From NCBI GenBank assembly GCA_001986395.2, contig MQVO02000269.1, positions 1-12,339 of the forward strand: DNA of 12,339 nucleotides, in the 5' to 3' direction. Of this stretch, positions 6,191 through 12,339 are shown piece by piece. The stretch's first letter is position 1. Each line of letters begins with the position of its first letter. The DNA comes from Irpex lacteus (Eukaryota > Basidiomycota > Agaricomycetes > Polyporales > Irpicaceae). The notes under the pieces were generated by a model. It saw nothing but the letters and a program-made list of their open reading frames with translations, ran no database searches and was not told where the DNA came from. The position numbers were made by a program, and so were the translations under genes.

Positions 6191-6535
6191 TTAAGCTGTT
6201 AGAGTTGTATTCTTAATTAAAAATATACCTGCTACAGTATAACTGTTCATAATTATTAGAGCTAGAGAAACTAGAAGAGGATAAGGTATACAGCGATAAT
6301 TAATTAGTCCAGTTACATCAAGAGTAAATAATGGTAATAAGTCATACAAGATCTTAATAACTTGTAGGGAGGCATTAAATTATAAAGTATATATTTTCGT
6401 AGGGATACTGTAATAGATTTTATATCATAGAGTATAGATAATTATTACTAGGAGAGTATTATAGTATAACTTGTGGATATTGGCTACATATGAATAATTA
6501 CTAGCTTCACAGGGTCTGTTATATCTAAGAATTAC
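6191..6535 (-). pseudogene. Unidentified CTA-rich coding relic on the minus strand
   Basis: A minus-strand frame is open from 6535 down to TAA at 6191-6193 except for one TAA at 6380-6382; one TGA in it would be tryptophan. It includes LQVIKILYDLLPLFTLDVTG, YPLLVSLALIIMNSYTVAGI and, upstream, SNYSYVANIHKLYYNTLLVI. It is hydrophobic and membrane-like in part. Leucine codons are mostly CTA, as in nad1 and cox3 and unlike the TTA-rich nad2 right beside it. I do not recognise the family. It may be another decayed gene of the same foreign block; chance is possible in low-complexity DNA. Confidence 0.35.
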
Positions 6536-6673
6536 TTAAGCATTTTGTAGTACTTCGTCTAGATTAGTGTAGTGTTAGGTAGATACAGGTCTTAGTAATC
6601 TAAGAGTTATTATCCAGAAGTAATGTCCCTCCTAGTTTTCTTAATTAAATTTTATTCTTAACTTTCTATCACT

Positions 6674-6730
6674 CCACAAAAAAACTAGTTATAATTAATT
6701 ATCCCGGGATTGCGAGCCTAGTTTTTTTGG
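6674..6730. repeat. Palindromic hairpin element H2
   Basis: The arms AAAAAAACTAG and CTAGTTTTTTT enclose TTATAATTAATTATCCCGGG followed by ATTGCGAGC. The outer CCCC/GGGG ends are degenerate (CCAC / GGAT). Its interior equals that of H3 except that H2 lacks the inner AT palindrome, so it looks like the uninterrupted form. Confidence 0.75.
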
Positions 6731-6873
6731 ATGTTTTTTGGGGAAGGGCATATTTTAATTCTACGGTTGTCCATACTCCTTCGTATTCCCCATTTGGGAA
6801 TAAAAGGAATGATCAGTATCTATATTTATTGGTAGTTTAAATTGATAGTAAATTCTTCCTAACCATAAACTTA

Positions 6874-6959
6874 CCCCAAAAAAACTAGTTATAATTAATT
6901 ATCCCGGTATTATTAAAATTTAATTAAATTAAATTTTAATTAGAGCCTAGTTTTTTGGG
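6874..6959. repeat. Palindromic hairpin element H3 with nested palindrome
   Basis: CCCCAAAAAAACTAG at the left and CTAGTTTTTTGGG at the right form the outer stem. The interior carries the H2 sequence TTATAATTAATTATCCCGG, then an inserted AT palindrome with arms like ATTAAAATTTAATT, then AGAGC. H4 is nearly its exact reverse complement. Confidence 0.8.
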
Positions 6960-7085
6960 TAAGGCGTTGGATAGAGGTATTCTCATTTGTAAGAAGTAAT
7001 AAATTACATCTTCTAAATGTTCACGTTCACTTGACCACTTTTGAGGTAAGGGACCTCCTTCGTAAGGCAGAGTAAAAATAGAGTA

Positions 7086-8801
7086 ATGATCTTTATAAGT
7101 ATAATGATCTTAATAGTGGCTATTGCACTACATTCTCTTTCCCCGGTTATTTTATCTAGAATTTCAGCTATAGTATTTATTTATGCCGGAGTATTAGCTT
7201 TTAATACTTTTGATATTCAGGCAATTGGATCAGGTATAGGTATCTATAGTGGTTTATTTCAAGTTTCTACAGTATCTCAATTATTTGATATATTTTTATT
7301 TTTTATTGCAGGTCTAATTCTTATTGCTTCTCCTTATTTAAATTTAAATAAGATAGTTTCAAATAATAATTCAGGTCAATACTCTTTAATAGTATTATTT
7401 AGTACATTAGGAGCATCCTTATTAATATCATCTTTTGATTTAATTTCATTATATTTATGTATAGAATTACAATCTTTTGGTGTATATATTTTAGCTACTT
7501 TATATAGAAACTCAGAATCTGCTACTAGTGCAGGTTTAAAATATTTTTTATTAGGTTCATTATCTTCTTGTTTAATCTTATTAGGAATTGGTTTAGTTTA
7601 TGCTTATACTGGTTTAACAAATTTAGAATCAATCTATAGTTTAGTTTCAGTATCAAATAGTCCAAGTATTACACAAGGATTAAATTTAGGTATAATAATT
7701 ATAATCATAGGATTATTATTCAAAATCAGTGCAGCACCATTCCATAATTGGGCACCTGATGTGTATGATGATAGTCCTACAATAGTAACAATTTGGTTAA
7801 CTATAATGCCTAAAATCTCAATAGTTATCTTTTTATTAGAATTATACACACACTTAGAATCATTTGGTAGTGTATTATCAATAGGAACAGTAGTAGATAC
7901 TCTTGCCTCTAACGAGGGGAGTGGATATGTTTTAAAAAATATATTATTATTAAGTTCATTATTATCTCTAATAATAGGTACAATAGTAGGTTTAGCACAA
8001 TCTAAAATAAAAAGATTATTAGCTTATAGTACAATATCACATGTAGGATTTATGTTATTAGCTATAGCTATAAATACTGAACAGTCAATAGATTCCTTAT
8101 TATTCTATATTATTCAATATTCATTAACAAATTTAGATACCTTTTTAATAATTATAGCTTTAGGTTATATTATAAATATTTCTAAATACTCTCACAGCCA
8201 TAAAGTGGATATTGGGCAGGATGAGGAGAATAATAGTTTTATTAATAATAAAGGAAAAGAATTAGATATAAAATTTATTTCTGAATTAAAAGGACAATTT
8301 TTCTCAAATCCATTGTTAAGTGTAAGTTTAACAATTTGTCTATTCTCTATGGCAGGTATACCACCTTTATTAGGGTTCTTCTCAAAACAATTTGTACTAT
8401 ATTCTGCTATACAAAGTGGTTACTACTTTATGTCAATAGTTTGTATAATAGTTAGTGTAATTAGTGCTAGTTATTATTTAAAAATTATAAAAATATTACA
8501 CTCAGAAAATTATAATATTTCAATTACACACTCTAATCCCCAGCCCACAAAAGTGGAAGTGGTTGAAAATGGAGAAAATAAAGTATTAAGTAATTTACAT
8601 AGTTTCTTAATATCTACTTTAACTTTATCAATTTTATTTTTTGTATTAAAACCTTCTATATTACTAAAGTACTCAATTACTTTCTTTATCTTTATTTTAT
8701 TACTAAATGAACAATATTATTATGTTATTTATTTTTGTGCCTGTTTTATCTTTAATATTATTAGCTCTAAATCTTTTACTAGCACCTCATGTACCTTATG
8801 A
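7086..8801 (+). CDS. nad2: NADH dehydrogenase subunit 2
   Basis: Nad2 is one of the three antiporter-like, proton-pumping membrane subunits of complex I in the inner mitochondrial membrane. The 571-residue frame starts MIFISIMILIVAIALHSLSP, as in mushroom-type fungi. Family marks are IELQSFGVY (E127), LGLKYF-type LKYFLLG near 151, LLFKISAAPFHNWAPDVYDD (K213, 218-229), AQSKIKRLLAYSTISHVGFM (K307) and AGIPPLLGFFSKQF (K434). There are about 14 hydrophobic segments. Leucine is nearly all TTA and arginine AGA. Three charged, less AT-rich loops (273-280, 368-385, 483-499) look lineage-specific. The frame runs 95 bases into nad3. In another frame a TAA at 8704-8706 directly precedes the nad3 ATG, so the last 32 or more residues may be an artefact of a one-base loss near the end. 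There is no intron. Confidence 0.95.
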   Translation: MIFISIMILIVAIALHSLSPVILSRISAIVFIYAGVLAFNTFDIQAIGSGIGIYSGLFQVSTVSQLFDIFLFFIAGLILIASPYLNLNKIVSNNNSGQYSLIVLFSTLGASLLISSFDLISLYLCIELQSFGVYILATLYRNSESATSAGLKYFLLGSLSSCLILLGIGLVYAYTGLTNLESIYSLVSVSNSPSITQGLNLGIIIIIIGLLFKISAAPFHNWAPDVYDDSPTIVTIWLTIMPKISIVIFLLELYTHLESFGSVLSIGTVVDTLASNEGSGYVLKNILLLSSLLSLIIGTIVGLAQSKIKRLLAYSTISHVGFMLLAIAINTEQSIDSLLFYIIQYSLTNLDTFLIIIALGYIINISKYSHSHKVDIGQDEENNSFINNKGKELDIKFISELKGQFFSNPLLSVSLTICLFSMAGIPPLLGFFSKQFVLYSAIQSGYYFMSIVCIIVSVISASYYLKIIKILHSENYNISITHSNPQPTKVEVVENGENKVLSNLHSFLISTLTLSILFFVLKPSILLKYSITFFIFILLLNEQYYYVIYFCACFIFNIISSKSFTSTSCTL

Positions 8802-9075
8802 AAATAAAGTATCTGCATATGAGTGTGGTTACAATGCAATCCCAGGGCAAACAAGATCTACTTTCCAAATTCAATTTTATTTAGTAGCTATTCTTTTCTT
8901 AGTTTTTGATCTGGAAATTTTACTTCTATTCCCTATTGCTGTTTCTTTATATCAAGTTGGTACTTTTGGTTTCTCAGTAGCACTTATCTTTTTTGTAGTA
9001 TTAACTATAGGATTTGTACTTGAAATAGGATCTGGAGCAATTAAATTCACAGGTTTAAACGAACAATCTAATTAA
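8707..9075 (+). CDS. nad3: NADH dehydrogenase subunit 3
   Basis: Nad3 is a small complex I subunit with three membrane helices near the quinone channel. It has 122 residues, the usual size. The loop holds APHVPYENKVSAYECG with C40, the cysteine exposed in the deactive form of complex I in well-studied species, followed by GQTRSTFQIQFYLVAILFLV and FDLEILLLFP with D68 and E70. The start ATG at 8707 directly follows a TAA in the frame one base away from nad2, the usual tight nad2-nad3 arrangement of fungi, implying one shared transcript. Leucine codons mix TTA, CTT and CTA, so its usage is a little less extreme than in nad2 or atp6. No lesion is visible. Confidence 0.96.
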   Translation: MNNIIMLFIFVPVLSLILLALNLLLAPHVPYENKVSAYECGYNAIPGQTRSTFQIQFYLVAILFLVFDLEILLLFPIAVSLYQVGTFGFSVALIFFVVLTIGFVLEIGSGAIKFTGLNEQSN

Positions 9076-9192
9076 ATTTTATACCCCCGTTGAATTAAAT
9101 ATATTCAAATTTTAATTATTTATTAATTTTAATAACTTTTTTCATAGGTTATTTGTGGAAGATATTTGGTAACTGTTAGTTTCTCAACCCTT

Positions 9193-9217
9193 CCTTTTTT
9201 TTTTAAATTAAAAAAGG
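9193..9217. repeat. T-run/A-run hairpin
   Basis: CCTTTTTT and AAAAAAGG pair around an AT loop. The element is followed by GGATAA-type sequence, like the one at 10005-10024. Possible RNA end signal. Confidence 0.45.
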
Positions 9218-9529
9218 ATAACAACATCCGTATCCTAGGTATAAGATAAAGCGGTACCCCCAGCCGATCAAGCTTAGATACTCTGTGCTTTATTTTGGAT
9301 GCATAATTTGTCATGTGTTGCATGCTGCCATTGGCATTTGTACCTTTTGTCTGTAAAATTAAAGCAAACCTGAAATGAGTTACTCCCAAGTTAAATCTTT
9401 TTCCGAAATGAAAACATAAGTTTTATTTCTTAAATCTTAAACCAAAATGTAAAAAAAATAATTTTAACTTTAAAAGAAGTTATATTTTCCTTCGAGGGGT
9501 TTCTATTAAATTGCATTAATTTTACCCAA

Positions 9530-9610
9530 CCCCAAAAAAACTAGGCTCTAATTAAAATTTAATTTAATTAAATTTTAATAATTGCGGGATAATTAATTAT
9601 AACTAGTTTT
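9530..9610. repeat. Palindromic hairpin element H4, inverted copy of H3
   Basis: CCCCAAAAAAACTAGGCTC opens the element; then come the AT palindrome, GCGGGATAATTAATTATAA and CTAGTTTT. It is close to the reverse complement of H3 (6874-6959), with a few differences around GCGGG versus ACCGGG. The right arm lacks TTTGGGG, so this copy is truncated or decayed at its end. Confidence 0.8.
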
Positions 9611-9753
9611 ATGGTTAGTCCTTTCTTTCTCTGAAATAGTACCATCCGTTAAAAATAGCTTCTCTAGCTAAACAGAGTCAATTTCTCGCTATGAATGGTA
9701 AATCGGACAAGATTAATGCAGCAATCAGCTTTTAATTATTTAAATTAATAAAT

Positions 9754-9844
9754 CCCCAAAAAAACTAGTCCAATCCCCAAAAACTAGGAATTAGAAATAA
9801 TTAGTTTTTTTGGTTGGGTCCTATAAATAATTAGTTTTTTGGGG
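9754..9844. repeat. Nested palindromic hairpin element H5
   Basis: An outer pair, CCCCAAAAAAACTAG (from 9754) and TTAGTTTTTTGGGG (to 9844), encloses a complete inner hairpin at 9770-9817. The inner pair is CCAATCCCCAAAAACTAG with TTAGTTTTTTTGGTTGG, and its loop is GAATTAGAAATAA-like. One element appears to have landed in another. Confidence 0.75.
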
Positions 9845-9887
9845 GAGGGTATATAATAAAAATTTAGATAATATTTAACTAAAAATA

Positions 9888-9970
9888 GGGCAGGTGATCC
9901 GATTGGTAATGGTGGTTCTCTGTAAAAGAATTGGCTTACGCCGCAAAAGGTTCGATTCCTTTACTGCTCA
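9888..9970 (+). tRNA. trnY: tRNA-Tyr(GUA)
   Basis: The anticodon stem GTTCT/AGAAT closes the loop CTGTAAA with GTA. A class II variable arm GGC-TTAC-GCC follows, as expected for mitochondrial tRNA-Tyr. The T arm is AAAGG-TTCGATT-CCTTT and the acceptor is GGGCAGG with ACTGCTC, with a mismatch at the innermost pair and one G-U. The D stem is weak. Discriminator A. Confidence 0.9.
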
Positions 9971-10004
9971 GATGGGAAAAATTTACTACATATTTATTTT
10001 ATTT

Positions 10005-10024
10005 CTTTTTTTAATTAAAAAAAG
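10005..10024. repeat. Perfect 20-base palindrome after trnY
   Basis: CTTTTTTTAATTAAAAAAAG is fully self-complementary. It belongs with the T-run/A-run stems after trnP and before trnY, and may mark an RNA processing or termination point. Confidence 0.5.
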
Positions 10025-10084
10025 GATAAAGGGCAAAAAGAAAAAGAGTAAATAAAACTAAAAAAATAATTACTTTATTAAACT

Positions 10085-10157
10085 AAGACTGTAGCATAAT
10101 AGGTAATGCATTCCGCTCATAATGGAACAGATTATGGTTCGATTCCATGCGGTCTTA
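10085..10157 (+). tRNA. trnM: tRNA-Met(CAU), probably elongator
   Basis: The acceptor AAGACTG pairs with CGGTCTT, the D arm is GCAT-AATAGGTA-ATGC, the anticodon stem is TTCCG/TGGAA with the loop CTCATAA (CAT), and the T arm is TATGG-TTCGATT-CCATG. The loop CTCATAA and the fully paired first acceptor pair (A-T) favour an elongator over the formyl-methionine initiator. A CAT anticodon modified to read isoleucine cannot be excluded from sequence. Confidence 0.92.
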
Positions 10158-10193
10158 ATTATTTTTTTCTTGTCTGCCTTATTATTAAAATAA

Positions 10194-10282
10194 GGGTACT
10201 TGGTCGAGTCTGGTTTATGGCGCTTGTCTTGAAAACAAGTACTTTTTTCAAAAAGTCGTGAGTTCAAATCTCACAGTGCCCG
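10194..10282 (+). tRNA. trnS: tRNA-Ser(UGA)
   Basis: The acceptor GGGTACT pairs with AGTGCCC (one G-U). The anticodon stem CTTGT/ACAAG closes CTTGAAA with TGA. A long variable arm ACTTTTT-TC-AAAAAGT marks the class II serine type, and the T arm is GTGAG-TTCAAAT-CTCAC. It ends a trnY-trnM-trnS series on the plus strand leading to atp6. Confidence 0.95.
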
Positions 10283-10300
10283 ATTAAATAATTATAAGCC

Positions 10301-10349
10301 GGATAAATAAATTTATTTATCCTTTTTTATTAATGGTAAAATAAAAAAG
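10301..10349. repeat. Palindrome plus hairpin after trnS
   Basis: A perfect 22-base palindrome runs 10301-10322 (half-site GGATAAATAAA). It is followed by CTTTTTTAT/ATAAAAAAG, a 9-bp stem at 10322-10349. This is the same kind of structure as after trnP and trnY. Confidence 0.5.
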
Positions 10350-10719
10350 ATTATTGTAACTGATAATCTATAAAGCCAATAAATAGTAAACAATAGTATT
10401 CCCTTTTTATTAGTTCTATACAACCACTATCCACTTTGTGGGCGTGGTCACTATTTATATTTATTCTTTTTTATTTTTTAATCAAAAGAATAAGTAGGGG
10501 TAAATAGAAATCAATCCTATATAATTAATACGTATTAATTAATATACCTATCCCCAAAAAACACTAGGGTCTAATTAAAATTTAATTTAATTAAATTTTA
10601 ATAATCGCGGGATAAATAATTGTTAGCCTTAGCCCACGGGGATACTAGTTTTTTGGGGTCTATTTCACTTTAGCTAAATTAGAATTTAATAAAAAGAAAA
10701 ATTAAAATTCAAAATCTAA
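10350..10719. other. Spacer before atp6 with hairpin H6
   Basis: No gene is visible. A GC-containing inverted stretch (CCACTATCCACTTTGTGGGCGTGG region near 10425-10448) and hairpin H6 are the only structured parts. The 60 bases before atp6 are plain AT-rich leader. Confidence 0.45.
10552..10658. repeat. Palindromic hairpin element H6, longest copy
   Basis: It opens CCCCAAAAAACACTAGGGTC, followed by the AT palindrome and CGCGGGATAA as in H4, and ends ACTAGTTTTTTGGGG. Between lies an additional segment (TTGTTAGCCTTAGCCCACGG) not found in the other copies. Its orientation is that of H4. Confidence 0.75.
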
Positions 10720-11502
10720 ATGATCAATCAACTTATAAATTTAGAAAGAATACAAATATTATCACCTTTAGATCAATTTGAAGTAAAAACTTTAATTGGA
10801 TTTAATGCACCACTTTTTGGTTATATACAATTAAATTTAACTAATATAGCTTTATATTTAATAGTTATCTTATCTATAATTGTAGCTTTACATTACTATG
10901 GAAATAACGAAAATAGAATATTAGCAAGTAAATGGTCTATTGGATTAGATAGTTCATATGCAAGTATAAACTCAATGGTTAGAGAACAATTAGGTAAAGA
11001 AATATATTTACCTTTTATATATTCTTTATTCTTTTTTATATTAATAGCAAATTTAACAGGTAATGTACCTTATTCATATACTATTACAACATCAATAATG
11101 GTATCTATAGGTTTATCATTTACTATTTTAGTTGCTGTAACTATATTAGGTTTAGCTAGACATAAATTAGCCTTCTTCTCTTTCTTTGTGCCTTCTGGAA
11201 CACCTTTAGCTTTAGTACCTTTATTAGTATTAATTGAATTTGTTTCATATTTAGCTAGAGCTTTCTCTTTAGGTATAAGACTTTTTGCTAATGTTGTAGC
11301 AGGACATACTTTAATGAAAATATTATCAACATTCTTATATAAAATGTTTGCAGCAGGAATAGTAATGTTTGTAGTTACTTTACTACCATTTGGATTATTC
11401 TTAGCTATAATGGGACTTGAATTAGCAGTTTCATTTATTCAAGCTTATGTATTTACAATCTTAACATGTTCATACATTAAAGATGCTGTAAATTTACACT
11501 AA
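10720..11502 (+). CDS. atp6: ATP synthase F0 subunit a (subunit 6)
   Basis: Atp6 forms the proton half-channels against the c-ring of ATP synthase in the inner mitochondrial membrane. The 260-residue product has the usual fungal length. SPLDQFEV at 15-22 matches the region where fungal Atp6 precursors are trimmed. MVREQLGKEIYLPFIYSLFF (87-106) and the GTPLALVPLLVLIEFVSYLA segment (160-179) are family typical. The essential arginine is R187 in SLGIRLFANVVAGH, with H196 and Q241 at positions known to vary together with it. Leucine is almost all TTA and arginine all AGA. The ATG at 10720 is the first in frame and no intron or lesion is seen. It follows trnS at 437 bases, with hairpin H6 between them. 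Confidence 0.97.
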   Translation: MINQLINLERIQILSPLDQFEVKTLIGFNAPLFGYIQLNLTNIALYLIVILSIIVALHYYGNNENRILASKWSIGLDSSYASINSMVREQLGKEIYLPFIYSLFFFILIANLTGNVPYSYTITTSIMVSIGLSFTILVAVTILGLARHKLAFFSFFVPSGTPLALVPLLVLIEFVSYLARAFSLGIRLFANVVAGHTLMKILSTFLYKMFAAGIVMFVVTLLPFGLFLAIMGLELAVSFIQAYVFTILTCSYIKDAVNLH

Positions 11503-11504
11503 AT

Positions 11505-11556
11505 AAACCTTAGGAAGTAAATTAGTTAATAAACCCCATGAAGTAACTTAGTTAAT
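11505..11556 (+). repeat. 26-base tandem duplication after atp6
   Basis: Two adjoining 26-base units (11505-11530 and 11531-11556) share AAACC, GAAGTAA and TTAGTTAAT and differ at a few inner bases. They start two bases after the atp6 stop. Confidence 0.65.
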
Positions 11557-12339
11557 ATTACATAATAAATATAAATATAAATATAAATAATAATAATGCA
11601 GATTAAAAATGTAAATAAATTAAAAAATAAAAAATGTAAATTTTTGTTGCTTTCCAGGCTGTGTCTGTTCCTCTCCCTTACCTGAATCCATGTTGAATTT
11701 GACTGTGTAAGGGCTTAAGAACACTATCATTATAATGTTGATTGAATGTAAGATTACTGAAAGTGTTACTGTTCTTATCTTCAAACAGGGAATATTCTCT
11801 TCTTCATAAGTATTTACAGCTCTACCTACAATTTCAGAATATCCTCTGATTATTCTATTTACTCCATGTGAAGCTACATTTCTGGTTAATTAAATTAAAA
11901 TAATCATATATTATCTCCCACGAAAGTGACATTTACTATCAACTAACATAATGAGGATTTAGTGAGTATTTTATTATCTAATATTATTTCCTTAGTTATT
12001 TCTATCAATTAATACTTTAACTTAGATTATATAGAATTAATGTGAAAGTAACTATACCTAATGAGTAAAATTAAAGAATCTAGATCCTTGAAAATATTAG
12101 TAGAGTTCAATTAGATTATTTTATTTAATTAAGAGTACTTTGATAAAATTATTCTATTTACTAACTTTGATAAATAAGAATAAGTAATCTAAGAAATAAT
12201 AAGTAATAAATAATAAAATAGTAATAAAGTAATAGTAAATTAGTTTAATATTAACTAAGGATTATTAAAATAATAGTATGAATTATTATAAAGTTAGATG
12301 TAATAATATAAATAAATATAATATATAATTATCTAAGTT
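11557..12339. other. Spacer after atp6 with an unexplained minus-strand frame
   Basis: Most of this is plain AT-rich DNA with runs of TAATAA. Only 11640-11890 stands out as less AT-rich. It contains a minus-strand frame open from 11889 to TAA at 11620-11622 with no internal stop and no ATG near its start; it includes TRNVASHGVNRIIRGYSEIV. I do not recognise the family. From 11900 to the end I see no gene. Confidence 0.45.

Larger units (their letters stand above)
6536..7085. other. Spacer before nad2 with two hairpin elements
   Basis: No gene is visible. It holds hairpins H2 and H3, and a small stem TTCCC-CATTT-GGGAA near 6786-6800. Nothing resembling a known mitochondrial promoter could be assigned before nad2. 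Confidence 0.5.
9076..9887. other. Spacer between nad3 and trnY with hairpin elements
   Basis: It holds a T-run/A-run hairpin (9193-9217), hairpins H4 and H5, and a less AT-rich stretch at about 9205-9395. A minus-strand frame of 86 codons covers 9129-9389, but I see no family motif in it. The less AT-rich stretch may be imported DNA. Confidence 0.5.

Noticed and set aside
7634..7849. Minus-strand frame of 71 codons within nad2
   Set aside because: It is a shadow of the well-conserved nad2 reading.
9129..9389. Minus-strand frame of 86 codons
   Set aside because: No family motif, no neighbour support, and it runs across a T-run hairpin; kept only as part of the spacer entry.
9205..9395. Ribosomal RNA or RNase P RNA fragment
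   Set aside because: The composition suggested an RNA gene, but no conserved rRNA or P4 motif could be found.
10070..10267. Minus-strand frame of 65 codons
   Set aside because: It covers tRNA-Met and most of tRNA-Ser, which explain the sequence fully.
5755..10658. CRISPR array
   Set aside because: The repeats are palindromic, unevenly spaced and in both orientations, and this is mitochondrial DNA.

Overview
The window reads as fungal mitochondrial DNA, most likely from a basidiomycete of the Agaricomycetes type. Nad2, Nad3 and Atp6 have the sequence signatures of that group. TGA is read as tryptophan in a plasmid-derived polymerase relic, the tRNAs are mitochondrial in type, and the spacers are AT-rich and full of palindromes. 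The species cannot be named from sequence alone.

Two kinds of DNA are mixed. (A) Positions 1-4233 hold a nad5 fragment, most of nad1, trnP(UGG), cox3 and trnD(GUC). Its protein genes use CTA/CTT for leucine and CGT for arginine almost throughout. nad1 and cox3 are cut by four very short introns of about 140-193 bases; three show a 5' splice-site helix with the U.G pair of group I introns, and two show a clear P7 pairing. Each gene of this block carries a lesion: a missing base in nad5, an in-frame TAA in nad1 and a missing base in cox3. A minus-strand relic near 6.2-6.5 kb shares the CTA-rich style. (B) Positions 7086-11502 hold nad2-nad3, trnY, trnM, trnS and atp6. They are intron-free and use almost only TTA for leucine and AGA for arginine.

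The DNA around and between the two blocks is debris. It includes a broken family B DNA polymerase of a linear mitochondrial plasmid (N-terminal part and ExoI at 4820-6150, a later piece at 155-349), a decayed GIY-YIG homing endonuclease piece (683-945), a 20-base repeat sitting at several truncation points, and CCCCAAAAAACTAG...CTAGTTTTTTGGGG hairpins. The hairpins insert into genes and into one another, and one copy interrupts the polymerase relic.

nad1, nad2, nad3 and nad5 encode complex I subunits, cox3 a complex IV subunit and atp6 the proton-channel subunit of ATP synthase. The simplest reading is a resident set (B) and a foreign or duplicated, decaying mitochondrial segment (A), rearranged by repeats and plasmid integration. 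A mixed assembly or sequencing errors could produce some of the same signals and should be excluded first.
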